NCBI GenBank assembly: GCA_951394405.1
Contig: OX596338.1
Coordinates: 1,116,001 to 1,180,000, forward strand
Origin: Coprinellus micaceus
Lineage: Eukaryota; Basidiomycota; Agaricomycetes; Agaricales; Psathyrellaceae
DNA length: 64,000 nucleotides
Reading direction: 5' to 3'
A program made the translations under genes and the position numbers. Each line of letters starts with the position of its first letter. Position 1 is the stretch's first letter. A model generated the notes under the pieces. It was not told the origin of the DNA and searched no databases. It worked only from the letters and a program-made list of their open reading frames with translations. Of the stretch, positions 11,094-23,295 are shown piece after piece.

Positions 11094-14000
11094 TCATGAC
11101 GCTGCCGATGCAAGCGTATCCATTTTGATGCCGCTAGAACCCTCCAGCTGCTTGTTCTTGAACGCGGCGTTGATGCTATGTTGGGTCAGCTGGCTGTTTA
11201 GTTGTTGGTGGTGGAAGGCGTGTCCAAGTCGCCCAGGGGTGTTGTTCCCGGATTGCATGGGTGACATGCCGAAGCGGGGCGTGATGAGGCCGCTACCGCC
11301 GGCTCCAAAGACGAAGCCGCCGCTGAAGCCATCGAGACTATTGTAGCCTACGAATATCCGTGAGCAACCAGAACTCGTAAGCAACGATGGCAAGGTAAAC
11401 GTACCTGGGACAAGCATACTATCCCAGAAACCACTCCCCAAGAAGTTCTCCATTGTTAGCCCTGTCGAGTTGTCCTCAACGTTCGGTGGAGGCGCCATGG
11501 TCGGCGGGAACGTCGACATATCCGCCACAGGACCCATCTCGCCGTCGAACTGGAACTCGTTCATCGTGAACCCAGTCCCATCGCCATTCACACTCTCAGA
11601 GTGATGGTGGTTCGATGAAGAAGGGTGCTGACCCCGGCTCCCGTGTTGCGAGTACCCGTGGCTGTGGCCGTGGCCATGCATGTCAAGGTGGTTGTGATTC
11701 ATCTCACCCATCTTATGGTCGTCCGGCTTGTGAGAGTCCATTGAGGCGCCGTCTCCTTGGCCGTTGGCGGAAGGCTCGAGCTTCGCGGAGATGAGAGCAC
11801 GGAGGAAGCCGCTGTACAGCGCAGGGGTATGGAGAGGGTTGGCGGCGATATCGTCGAGCACATCCGCAACGTCCTTTACAAGCTGGAGCGTCTTCTGCTC
11901 ATCGTTCAAGAACGCTTGAAACTCAGGGCGGATCAACTGGGGCGAGCGTCAGACGATGTCACATGTCGGTACTGATGGTCTTAACATACCTTGAGCAAGC
12001 TCAGGACCGCGTACGAGATCTGCACGAAATGGGAGTCGGGTGAATACCGGATGTACCCACTCGGGCCCAATCGATCGCGCACAATCAACGCACAGCCCAT
12101 CGCAGAGGTATGACACCTCGCGAAGAAATGTGGGATGTTGATCGGAGCTCTCTCCAAAGCGTTCTGCAGCCCGAAGGAGTTCAGGATTAACATCGCGTAG
12201 TTGAAGTAGAACTCCGAGATCAGGCGTTTGTACTCGAAGATCGGAGCAGGTTCGCCTAAGGGAACCACATCGTGAGTAACGGTGATGGGCTGGACCGACC
12301 CAACTTCCAACGTACCTTTGAAGGTTAGCTCGTGGGCCCATGCGCTTTGCCAGTTGTGTAATTGGGCTTCAAAGGTCTTGATCACCAACAGGTAGTCGCA
12401 GTTAGTCTGCAGGCCGTTGACAGAATCGGTACCGCTGTACAGGAAGTCGATGCTTCTAGACAGTATCCGTTGCAGTTCCTGTCAAAGGAAGTTGCGTTAG
12501 TGGAGCAACTCTACAGTCGATCAAGTCCAAGCAAACCCACCGCATATCCGACCAATGACGCGTCGGACGGCATGGCCACGGGAGACTGGTACCACTGATC
12601 GGCATGTCGGATGATGTAACTGTCAATCGGGAGGGGAATCAGCACGAGTGCCTCGAGAAGCAGCCGACACGCATGTATGGAAGGGTGCTGGAAACAAAGG
12701 GATGGGAATAAAACAAGAGAGAACTCACTCTTCCTTAATGGTGTTTGGCTTCCCCATCTGGGCACTGAAGCTTCGATCCAGGGCAAAGCATAGAATCCAT
12801 GTGCGCTCCCGATTGTGGACTTCAATATCACGGGCCCGACCTTCAGGCGTGTCTAAGCTCGCGGTGGCCGTCTTTCGGTGGAGGTTGAGGTCAGTGCCCA
12901 TCCTAAGACCATCGTCAAAAGTGGGTCAGTGACGATCCCTTGTTGACATGAGAAGGGTACCAGGGTGAATTTACCTGATAGCCATGCCAAGGAGTAGCCA
13001 CGTCTTGTCCTGTTCGTACCGCTCGACCGCACCACAGCCCCACAAGGCAAGTAAGAGGTATGCTTGGACGATCTCAACGGACTTGTACCCCTTTGCAGGG
13101 ACACTGAAAGCCAGCTTCTTCGCCAGCTCGGTTAACCGAGGGTGGAGCTCCGGCTTGGCCGTGTAGAACTTGCTCGCAATCGAACATACTATACGGCGGT
13201 GGTGTTAGCTTGTGCTTCAGACTTCAATGAACGATGCAGACTTACTCGTCGTAAGGAGGAACGGTGACCGGGAGCAAACGAGCGACGGCGTGTGGAAGTT
13301 GGGGTCGAGGATGACACAGTGCATCTGAGAGAATCAGGGTGAGCATGTTGTTGAGAACAGCGTGACAAGCGAACGAACATGAATGTGCTCGAAATATCTA
13401 GGAAGTCAAGGATGAGCGCATTGGCATATGGGCGATACAATCGTGGCGGTACTCACATTTTGAACAGAGCGACGACCTCCTCAGTGCTGACGAAGCTTAA
13501 CATCTCGGGCTGGATCTGCCTCTCGATGTACAACCTTCGCAATGGCAAAATCGTCATAGGGCCTGGTTTGAAGTAGTTATCGCTAGCCACGCCAACCTGG
13601 GGCATGTCGCTCCGAGAGCTGTGTGCAGCAGCCCCATTAGAGTTCGACTGTTGTGACCGTCGATTAGCCAAACTTGCTTCAGCGAGCAGGCCAAGCGGGT
13701 TCAACGCGTTGTCGGGGAGGGAATGGAGCTTGGGGGAACCAGGGGCGTGATGGCTATGAGAATGGGAATGGGAATGTGTGGGGAATGATGGTGGCGGGGG
13801 AGGTGATGGCGAGGCAGCGAGGAGAGCTTGCGTAGTCGCATCTCTCGGTGACGGCGAAGGCGTTCTTGAGAGCAACCCAGAGGCGATACTCGGATTACCC
13901 ATAGCCTTGAGCACCGTATCCAACGTCTTCTCCATTTTGCGTACTGAGCGGCTGAGAGCTTCGTGTTTCCTGGGATGGGGATGATCGTCAGGGACACGGG

Positions 14001-14865
14001 TAGGAGAAGATGGGAGGGATCGTCGATGACTTACTTGGCAGAACGCTTCCCCCGGTTGGATTCTTCAAAGATGCACTCGTGGTTCCCGGTGATGCAGCGA
14101 TTGCAAGGCGGCCCTTTCTCATCGCTAACGCACTTCATCTTGAGTCGTCGACACACTGTACAAGCCCTGAGACAAGAAAAAAGTTGGGTTATCACATGCG
14201 CTTTCGTTGAAGGAACGACGCCGACGGATCACTAACCTTGACCCTCGAGTTGGCTTTGGCTTCTCCTCCTTGTCGGCGGAAGGACTATCGCCTTCGCCGT
14301 CTTCATCGTCCATGCGTACCTTCTTACGGCTTGTGCTGGCCGTAGCGTTCGAGATGGACGAGGCGGGGCGCTTGTTGAGCCCCGAAGATGATGATGCGGG
14401 GTACATATGCTCAACTGGGGGTGTGCCAATTGTATCCGAGGCGCCTGATGACGGGGATGAATAATTTGGGGGAAGCGAGAGGTGCTGGGCGAGGAGGTGG
14501 GATGGGGGCGCTTGTTGGTGATGTTGGGAGGGTTGGGATTGAGAGCCGTAGTTTCCGTAGTAAGAAGGGTATTGGAGGCCGAGAGAAGGGTCCATAGGGA
14601 GGTGCGGGGAACCTGAGCCTTGCATCGACTGCTGCGATGGAGGCATGTTCTGGTCTGGGTGCGACATGGGGTTGGACTGACAGCGATAGTCAGTAAAGCA
14701 AGGACTATAGTCCGAGAAGGAAGATATGGGTGAGATGGGCGAAATGGAGGGGTGGTGAGCTAGAGAGAATGGGTAGCTGTCGCGGTACGACGGCTCGCGA
14801 TGGTAGTTGTCGCGGTATGGGTTGAACCCAAAGGCCGATATAGGCAGCGCAGTTTGAAGGGCCAT
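11094..14865 (-). CDS. Zn2Cys6 fungal transcription factor (PriB/PrtT-like type)
   Basis: A nuclear DNA-binding regulator. Exon 1 (14237-14865) encodes a Pro/Ser/His/Gln-rich N-terminus with a basic stretch before the finger. After an intron at 14167-14236 the zinc cluster follows as ACTVCRRLKMKC, then CNRC and C, fitting CX2CX6CX8CX2CX6C. A linker KMEKTLDTVLKAMGNPS and a low-complexity segment with alternating Ser-His precede the middle homology region. That region is read from several exons (NFHTPSLVCSRSPFLLTT; MGTDLNLHRKT; RERTWILCFALDRSFSAQMG). The C-terminus is His-rich (HGHGHSHGYSQHG) and ends in Phe/Met/Asp-rich activation-like sequence. About ten short introns are needed and the middle borders are approximate. 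The layout resembles basidiomycete factors annotated as PriB or PrtT-like. Target genes are unknown. Confidence 0.87.
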
Positions 14866-17800
14866 GTTGCTCGTATGCGACTCGAGGACGTCCGAAGAAG
14901 CTCTGTCCTTTTAATAGTCCTCAACCCGGGGGAGACGCCCAGATAATGGTGTAGCCAATTTCGTGGAATTACTCACATTGGAATAAGAGGAAAACTCGCG
15001 GGCGTTATCAGGTTAACTGGCGCGTGGACCTGTGCAGTCAGAGCCCCCCGTAAGTCAAATCTGAGAATTTGGACAGAATGTCAGAGAACCCTCACTTGGA
15101 GCAGAAACCCGGTAAAAGGTGCACACACACGCTCCCTCGAGAAACCTCGGAGTCTGATTGCGACTGTGACGTTGGTTCTATCTGATATCTTCGTTCTTCC
15201 AACCCAGTACCGATATCCTGGAGAGCTATTCCGGCCGCCAACGGAGGTGGTTTGGAGGAGGAGGTGGTCGTGGTTAGAGGTCGACGAGGACGATCTGGGG
15301 TCTCCCCGCACAATATTTCGCCGCCGTCACGCTCCCCGAGTCACATCCGTCACGTCACGCTGACCACAGGCGCCCGCCAATCAACGACAGCGCTTGGTCA
15401 GCCACTGAGCGACAAGCGGGCGTTGAACTCCCCATACCACTCCTTCAAGTCCTCAGAAAGCTCGATGATAGGGGTGAGTCTCTCTCGTATATTTTATGTG
15501 GCAGGAACGGGTCGTTCCCAAGCCATTCCGCGCACCCGCTTCCCTACCTCTCAAGTTCGGGCTTCGCTTAATCGTGATCTCGAGGGATGTAGCTTGGCTT
15601 TACGAGAGACACTTGCTCGAGAGCGCCAGTGTTCGGGCTCTGTAGTACCTCGGTGACCCCCCTGCTCAATCTCTGACTCTAAACTGATATTTAATACTCA
15701 TTTTCGAGGGTTTTGGGACGGGGAGAAAGGGTGCCCGTCCACAACTGAATGGGCATGCACCTTGAAACACTCAATTCCATAAATTTAGAACACGTTCGGT
15801 CCGTAATTGGCAGATAGAACCAAGGATTAACGTGCGCATACCCTGGTTCGAACAGCTCTCGTGCACACCGTCAAAGTGGTTGCTCACGGCTCTATCAGTT
15901 CACGGTGCCTGTATGAAGGTGAGTGGCTTTCCATAAATGAACGTCGGGGCCGGAACGTCGCTAAGACAGGCGGTCATTTATTTCCGTATTGGACTGTCCA
16001 TACGATGCAGTGGCGAACCCAACAATCCAGGAAAAGCACCCCAAATCGCAGGGGGAACGGGCTTCGTAGATTTGCCATAATCGCAGCCAATCGCAACACA
16101 TCTACCGTCCAACTGTGGCTCCAACGAGAAGCCCCAAAGTAAAAAGTGGCGTGCGTGCAAGGGATGTATGTGCGCAGGTCCTCTAGATCTTGGGGTGAGA
16201 GGTGCGCCGCATCGCGTGCAGTTTGGATGCCTGAACAGTGCAAAAACTACGGGGAGGAGCATTACCGACAGTTCTCGTTGACGCGATAAGAAGAGGAGAG
16301 GGATAATGCGTCAGAATGCGACAGCTTCGACTTCCAAGCTTCATATGCAACAAGAAGGTGCAACGTATATCAAAGCGTCCTTGAACCATATAAGGTGTAG
16401 ATAACGGCTACCCGACACATGGCTCTATTTCCTGTACGGTGAATGGACCCCATATCGTCGAATGAAAGGACAGGGAACCCGCGAAAGCAACCTAGTACAC
16501 CCGAGCAGTTTCTTCGTCCCAGAGAAGAGGCTGCGTTCTCGAAGTAAGACGTTATCTCTCGGCGTCCATTTACGGTGCTGAAACACACAAGGTCGAGCGC
16601 AGAAGGCTGCGGAATCGAGAAGTCTGTTTGACAGTGTGCCATAAGTCTTTGCATCCCAGTGCCATGGCTTGTCAAGTGGCTAGCAGGAGAAAGATGTGCC
16701 GCCGGTAAACGGCATAGCTGTCAAGCTCATATTGAAGGTCGTGGGTAGGGAGGCTGAAATGACGTTGGTAGAGGTCACGGTTGGAGATCGAGGAAAGATT
16801 ATCAGGCGTATATTGCTAGCCACGCACCAGGGATGGTTGCCACGCCCGGTCAAATCTAATCGGCGTGTGCCTGGGAAGGGGATAGGCGGAGCAAGATACG
16901 GTGAAGTGAGGCAGTTGGTACGTCTCCAACAGCATATGTTGTGGGATCCAAAAGAAGGGGACACGTTCGAAGGATGGATATCAGTCCTAACCGAGGTCTG
17001 CCAGATTGTTATGATCTCCTGTTGTCGTGCAGAAGAACCGTACAAGACTTCGCGAGCGCGAGGGCCCTGTCGGACGGAGTATATGATGCCTCAGCCCGAG
17101 GTTTTCATTATGGGATACGACTGAACTGATAATCTTATCAGTTCCCACATGCAAAGCGACAGACTCTGCCACTCACCACTGACACACATGCACGTACACC
17201 TGAATGAAGGAGATTGGACCAAGATAAAAGAGGATTAGGATTGTCAGTTCTCCAAAAGAAAAAAGAACCCAAATGTCACCATCCGGGACCTACTATACAG
17301 GCCGACAGTCACGGCCAGACGTGAGATCGCGAGTTGCCAGAAAGGATCGTCGATAGCTCAACCACAAGCTTGCGAGAACTTTTGGGTGAAACAATGAGAA
17401 TAACGGATAGCCAAAGGCAAAGGTTTACGACACGACTCGAGGTAACACAAAGGAAGATCCAGCAGGATGGAAAGCGGGGGCGTTGATTTGAGATGTCTGT
17501 CGGTTATGCCCATCCATGACGACAAAGGGGATTGTTCGAGATGACCGGTTGTGTTCATCCTTGCCGGTCTTCCAAGACGATCCTGTCGAAATTGAAACAA
17601 TAAAAGCACCCATTCGCGGTCTCGACCAGAGCTGATTCCCAGGAGTGGTTGCTGGGTCGCTGGATACGCCCACGCAAAGTCATGGTCGCAGAGACGAAGG
17701 AAGCAGCGACTGGAATGGGAACGCCGGAGCCTTTGCTGGATTCGTGGCCCCACGAGCCAACCTCAGACTAGGCCAGTCTACGGCGGGTGTCTGTGGGAAG

Positions 17801-18222
17801 TTAGAGCGCTGTAGGAGTACCGGGTGGGTCACTGCGGATCGTATGGTCCAGCAAGCGGAGGTACAGTGGGTGCCACCGCTGCAAGCCACGTCGAAAGGTG
17901 GCAAAGGACCCCTCGGCCAAGACCACGACGTAGAGTCACACTGGAAACAGGGAAAATCGTAATGGAATGCGGGTGGAGGCTTGATGACGGTTAGGGTTAG
18001 GGGCAGGTTTGGACTCCGCCGTCGAGTGTGGGTTCCTGCACGCGCGTGGAATGGCTCTTGGCTGAGCATCTCCAGGCCACTGCGCCGAATCCACTCTTCT
18101 CCTCCTCCACTCACCAGTATCGAGGCCTCACCATACGATGAGCGCCTCCCAGCGCCCGTATCTCCTTCTCCAGCCCTCTATCAGTACCACAAAGTAGGTC
18201 GCGAACTCGGCAGTGATGGACG
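14866..18222. other. Long intergenic region, no supported gene
   Basis: This 3.4-kb stretch is the divergent upstream region of the minus-strand transcription factor and the plus-strand Cdc4-like gene. Frames at 15252-15656 (+), 16680-17045 (-), 16696-17124 (+) and 17358-18114 (-) have no recognisable domain. The minus-strand frames near 17400-17950 could be spliced together (a GT-AG intron at about 17706-17757 keeps a frame), so an unknown gene there is possible. A telomere-like motif at 17989-18003 is listed separately. Confidence 0.35.
17989..18003 (+). promoter_or_regulatory. Telomere-like double TTAGGG motif (telobox-like)
   Basis: GGTTAGGGTTAGGGG contains two TTAGGG units about 220 bp upstream of the Cdc4-like start codon. 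Such motifs can be bound by Myb-type telobox proteins in promoters. No longer array is present, so this is not a telomere. Confidence 0.35.
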
Positions 18223-21129
18223 ATGCTGACGAACCGTTCCAGAGTTGTAACGACGACCACGACGACCACGACATACGCCCCAATCCCTCTCCCATCTCTT
18301 CCCCCACCGCTTTCACCCAAGGATCCCAAGCTTTACCCCCTTCTGAATGCACCCTTGCCACAGTCCTTGAGGCACTTCCCTTTAGAATTCCCAAACGGCA
18401 CACGCGCCACATTTCGTGATGGAGAGGCTGCCGAGGATGAGGTCGAGGACGAGGTGGTGGGGGGACCAGGATGGCAGATGGTGAAGCGGGATGAAAGCGG
18501 CGACAGCACGCCGGTTGTGAATCTCAGCGAGGCCGTCGAGCGATTTGGCAAGAAACGGTCGCTGAATGTGGACAACCTGATGGAAGGCGTGGAGGTTACG
18601 GGCGGGCTCAACTCCTCCGTCCCTCCCCCGAGGAAGAAGGCGAGGGGCACCGTTCTCCCCCAAATATCGACGATGAACGCAGCAGCACCCCCATCACCGC
18701 TACCCTCGCCCCACGGATCCCCTCCACCAGAAACCATATGGCCATCCGCCCCACCCAGCGGAGCGAGCTCCCCATCACCGCAGGCGCAGGCACCCCTTCA
18801 GCCTGACCTTGCCCTAACCACCCTCCTCGCTTTACCCAACCTCGTCAGCCATTTCGCCAACCTGCCACCGCAGTTGCAATCTCACTTCCTTTTGACCCTC
18901 CTGCGGCACTCTCCCCTCCCGGTCCTCCGAACACTATACTCCGTCCTAACACCGACCCTTGCACGCGATTTCATCACACTCCTACCCCCAGAGCTTGTTT
19001 CGCATATCCTCAGCTTCCTGCCCTTCTCGACACTAGCACGGGCCTCCTGTGTCTCCAAGCCCTGGAGAGCCATTATCGACTCAGACGCCGTCCTGTGGCG
19101 CGACCTCCTGAAAGGCACCAAGATTTGGTTTGGGGGTGATTCCGAAGATGCCTTTGCCAACTCTATCTACACTCGGCGGCGTCGAGAGCTTTTCCTCAAC
19201 CCTCGACCGCTGAACTCTCTTCCCCTTCCTCATCCTTACAAGATCCTCTTCAAATCGAGACATCTCACTCGAACACGCTGGGTAAACAATCCGGAACCAA
19301 AGCACGTCTCATTCCCAGCGCACGGCTCGTCTGTCGTCACATGCCTCATCTTCTCGCACGGCCGCATCATCTCTGCTTCGGACGACCATTCCATCAAGGT
19401 CTATTCTCCTTCCACCGGCGAGGAGCTCCTGCAACTCAAAGGTCACGAAGGAGGTGTTTGGGCACTCGCGGCGAGCAAGGATACCCTTGTCAGCGGTTCG
19501 ACGGACCGTACAGTCCGCATCTGGGATTTGAATACGGGCAAATGTACGCATATATTCGGAGGCCATACAAGCACGGTTAGGTGTTTAGCAATTGTGAAGC
19601 CGGAGTTGGTGGATGTGGTGGATGAGAATGGCGTGGTGACGAAGGAAATGTGGCCGAAGCGGCCCCTGATTGTGACGGGTAGCAGGGATCACTCGTTGAG
19701 AGTCTGGACACTGCCTAGGGAGGGGGAGCCAGAGTACCGTTCGTACAACCCAGATGACCACGATAACGACCCATCAGAAGTACGTGTTCATTGATTTGGC
19801 CTTCTCCTCCGCCTTTTGACGGTATTTCCTTGCAGGACACAGACGAGAATCCGTATCACAGGTTGCATCTAGAGGGACATGAACACGCCGTTCGTGCCCT
19901 TGCCGCACGGGGTCGAACTCTTGTTTCGGGAAGTTATGATTGCACGGTTCGTATTTGGGACATCATCACCGGGCATGCCAAGTGGGTCCTTGTGGGTCAC
20001 TCCCAGAAAGGTGAGCACTTGCTCAAACGCGAAAAGGGCGGGCCCTAACTGCCTTTTTTTTTTTACAGTGTACAGCGTCGTACTCGACCTTCCCCGGAAC
20101 CAAGCTTGCTCTGGATCGATGGACGGCACTGTCCGAGTTTGGGACCTTCAGAAGGGAGAATGTCGGCACACTCTCAACGGGCACACATCACTTGTTGGCC
20201 TTCTCGGACTATCCCCTTCACATCTCGTTTCTGCCGCTGCTGACTCCACTCTGCGCATTTGGGATCCCGATAGCGGCGAGCTGCGTCATACCCTTGCTGC
20301 ACATACCGGAGCCATTACGTGTTTCCAGCACGACGAATTCAAGGTGCTTAGTGGATCTGACGGGAATTTGAAGATGTGGAATATCAGGGATGGGACCGTG
20401 GTGAGGGATCTGTTGACGGGTATCACAGGTGTGTGGCAGGTTGTGTTTGAGGGGAGGTGGTGTGTTGCGGCGAGTAACCGGCAAGATACGACTGTGTTGG
20501 ATGTGTGGGACTTCGGGACGGAGGATGATGAGGATTGGGTGGGTGAGCCGCCTAATGGTGTTTACGACGACGGGGACTTTAGTGATGAAGAAGAGGAGTA
20601 TGATGAAGGAGCGGATAAGATTAAACGGCTTATGGAGTTGAGGAGGGCAGAGGAGGAAGATGAGCAGGAGCAGGCAGATGTGGATGCCATGGACCAGGAC
20701 CTAGTGCCTTCGGAGACGGAGTCACTAGAGATCATAGAGGTCGACGGAAGTCAGGACGACGAGGGCCCTATCGGCGACATCGCGAAACGGAAGGGAATTA
20801 CCCGGCAACGCCCAACCAGGCAATTAACAGACGTGGACATCGAGTTGGATGACGATACGCGAGGTCCAGCTGATTCGGACACGGATGTGATGTCGACGGA
20901 GGGAGCGGGGTCTTCGAGGTGGGCGTCGACGACGAGTGGGACTTCGCGGACGGCGTCGCCATCGATTCCTCAGTCTCGGACTACGAGTAGGAGTAGTAGG
21001 ACGGTGGGTGCGGCGGCGCCGTCGAGACGGGCAGCGGCCTTGGCGGGGGCGAGTAGCCTCCCACCTATGAACGACGAATCGCCGACACGACCACGCATTC
21101 GACCAGCGAACAACAGGAGGCAACGTTAG
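18223..21129 (+). CDS. Cdc4-like F-box/WD40 substrate receptor of SCF ubiquitin ligase
   Basis: Predicted substrate-recognition subunit of an SCF E3 ligase acting on phosphorylated targets such as cell-cycle regulators. Exons 18223-19779, 19836-20010 and 20069-21129 join exactly to 930 residues. A Pro/Ser-rich N-terminus leads to the F-box (LLPPELVSHILSFLPFST ... KPWRAIIDSD, about residues 245-300). Seven or eight WD40 repeats follow, with clear blades such as LVSGSTDRTVRIWDL, LVSGSYDCTVRIWDI, ACSGSMDGTVRVWDL and LVSAAADSTLRIWDP, each preceded by a GH dipeptide. The C-terminal third is acidic then Ser/Arg-rich and probably disordered. The F-box plus WD40 order is that of Cdc4/Pop1 rather than Met30 alone, but the choice between them needs a tree. 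An overlapping ATG at 18213 in another frame could act as an upstream ORF. Confidence 0.9.
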
Positions 21130-21699
21130 ACTTCTCCTGTTTCATTCTTTTGTGACTGATTCATCGCCTCCCTCCCCTGTTTTCGCTTCGCACATCTGAT
21201 TTGAAACCCTCATTTCCTAGTCGCCGTGTCTGTCTTCGATCTTTCATATTTGCTCTCGTCGTTTTCGTCGGATTCATCACGTCTTCTTCGTCATTAATGT
21301 AGCCCTTCTCTCCCTTACCGCGTTTTGTTGGTTGTATTAATACTACGTCCACGTTCGTATTCATGATCTTCACGCGTTCCTCATTGCAACAGCCCCACTT
21401 CGCAACCCTCCCCGCTTCACGTCTCACATTAATTTTCTCGTTACGACCACGACTTATGACTACGCCCTCCTGACCTCTAGCCATACCCATTGTCCAACAC
21501 CGTTGTGTGTTATTAGAGCTAATAAATGGAATTGAATTCAGTGCCAAGACCCCTGGGAATGTGCTACATACCATCACTGAAAAGTTGAAACCAACTCTGC
21601 CCTTCGAACCACACAACCGTCTTTGAGACCTGAGCTCTGGATCCTGTAACACTCCCAACACTCTTCCCAAATTCGCTATTCTGAAGTCCACAATGCATT
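21130..21699. other. Intergenic, 3' flank of Cdc4-like gene and promoter of antiporter
   Basis: No gene is seen. The minus-strand open frame over this stretch is low-complexity and runs antisense into the antiporter, so it is taken as a shadow. Confidence 0.5.
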
Positions 21700-23295
21700 A
21701 TGTCGTACAACGCACCAACGCTCCCCCCCCTCGTCCTCACCGCCACATTCCTCGCCCTGCTGCCAGTGACTAGCCACCTCAGCGCGCTCCTTACGAACAC
21801 CGATATCCTTGGGCCGCTTACACTTGGGATCCTATGGTGCTCGCCCTTCCTGCCTTCCCCAGCGCCCCTTCTACCCCAATCGTACTCGCCATTCCTCTCG
21901 TACCTGGGGTACGTGGGGCTGTTGCTCCTCATCTTCGATGCAGGGATCAGCACCCCAACATCGCTCCTCCTCAAACCTTGCAACCTCGCTGCGTCGGCCC
22001 TTGTGGGCCTCACAGGCATCCTCTTCCCCATCGCACTCAGCATCGCCTTGTTCCACGGGGCATTTGGGTTCCCCGTCCTCACCGCGTTCGCGGCTGGGGC
22101 GGCGCTGTGTTCCACGAGTCTGGGGACGACGGTGAGCCTATTGAGTGGGCAGATGAAGAAGAGCAGGGTTGGGGCGGTATTGATGAGTGCGGCGTTGTTA
22201 GATGATGTTGTGGGTTTGGTTATTGCGGGGGTTATCGAGAATTTGGTGCCTGATGGGGAGGAGGGGGGAGGGATCAAGTGGAGTACGATCGTTAGGCCTA
22301 TCTTGGTTAGCGTCGCGTATGCGCTCGGGACGCCGGTCCTTGCCGTCCTCACGAGGAGAGCGATGAGGAGTGGTAAGGTGCGCGTAGGGCCGGGCATCAG
22401 GAGAAAGGCGGGGAGGCTGTTAAAGGTGACGAGGACGCATGTGAACCTCTTTATCATCATCTGTACCCTCACGGCGTTCGTCGCCACGACCCATTTGGCG
22501 GGGACGAGCGAGCTCTTTGGCGCATACCTCGCCGGGGCGTTTTTGGGATACGTTTTTGAAGAAGATAAGGGTTCCAAAGATGGGTCGGGAGGCGACGATG
22601 GAAACGCCTCTGGGGAGGTCAACAACCCGATACTCGCCACCTTCAACTCGCACATTGCGCACACCCTACTCGGTCCCCTGCTCTCGCCGCTATTCTTCGC
22701 CTCGATTGGAGCGTCCATCCCTGTCAACCAGTTCTTCACAATTTACCTTCCCGGTACCCAGGCTTTGGATGGATCGGTGGAGATGGTGAGGAGCCATAGA
22801 GTCGTGTGGAGGGGAATTATTTACTCCCTGTTGATGATTTTGGCAAAGGCGGTCACTGGTGTTTGGGTGTTCCTATTCTGGAGGGGGAGCCAACCTCGAG
22901 AAGCTCGCAAGACCTCGGACTCGAAGGGCAGTATCGATACAACCAAGCCCGACAAGGAAGTGGTCGCCGCAGCGGTCCTCGAAAAAGACGGTTATAGCTC
23001 CAACCCAGAATTTTCTCCTTCCCCAGATCCGAATGCCGCCTCACCGAACCCACCTTCCCGCCCGTCCACCGCTCTCCTTTTAGGCCTCGCCATGGTCGCT
23101 CGCGGCGAGATAGCACTCATCGTTGCCCAACTCGCTCGACCGCTCCTCGTCATATCAGACTCGGCGTCGGGCACGGACTCGGAGGAGCCGTTTGTTATTG
23201 TCATGTGGGCGGTTATGCTCACCACTTTCGGAGGGGCGTTGGGTGTTGGGCGGGTGATTAGGGCTACGAAGGATATGGATTGGAGTGCGAGTTAA
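21700..23295 (+). CDS. Cation/H+ antiporter, CPA2 (KefB/NapA-like) family, intronless
   Basis: An integral membrane monovalent cation/proton exchanger of 531 residues in one exon. Many hydrophobic helices are visible. The core has the family features LGYVGLLLLIFDAG (helix with Asp), FAAGAALCSTSLGTTVSLLS and SAALLDDVVGLVIAGVI, where the paired Asp residues match the ion-binding site of CPA antiporters. A further block LAGTSELFGAYLAGAFLGY and a helix ending FFASIGASIPV fit the second half. A hydrophilic loop of about 70 residues (near 22880-23070) separates the last helices, one of which keeps GLAMVARGEIALIVAQLA, a hallmark of the family. Lack of introns stands out beside intron-rich neighbours. 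Ion specificity (Na+ or K+) cannot be read. Confidence 0.92.
   Translation: MSYNAPTLPPLVLTATFLALLPVTSHLSALLTNTDILGPLTLGILWCSPFLPSPAPLLPQSYSPFLSYLGYVGLLLLIFDAGISTPTSLLLKPCNLAASALVGLTGILFPIALSIALFHGAFGFPVLTAFAAGAALCSTSLGTTVSLLSGQMKKSRVGAVLMSAALLDDVVGLVIAGVIENLVPDGEEGGGIKWSTIVRPILVSVAYALGTPVLAVLTRRAMRSGKVRVGPGIRRKAGRLLKVTRTHVNLFIIICTLTAFVATTHLAGTSELFGAYLAGAFLGYVFEEDKGSKDGSGGDDGNASGEVNNPILATFNSHIAHTLLGPLLSPLFFASIGASIPVNQFFTIYLPGTQALDGSVEMVRSHRVVWRGIIYSLLMILAKAVTGVWVFLFWRGSQPREARKTSDSKGSIDTTKPDKEVVAAAVLEKDGYSSNPEFSPSPDPNAASPNPPSRPSTALLLGLAMVARGEIALIVAQLARPLLVISDSASGTDSEEPFVIVMWAVMLTTFGGALGVGRVIRATKDMDWSAS

Noticed and set aside
17989..18003. Telomeric array
   Set aside because: Only two units, flanked by ordinary sequence, so not a chromosome end or a true interstitial telomere.
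16680..18114. Minus-strand frames that could be spliced into a secreted-protein-like gene
   Set aside because: No recognisable domain, and competing joins are equally good; evidence is too weak to call.
21161..22739. Long minus-strand frames opposite the antiporter
   Set aside because: Antisense shadows of a GC-rich coding region; the plus strand has a clear family match.
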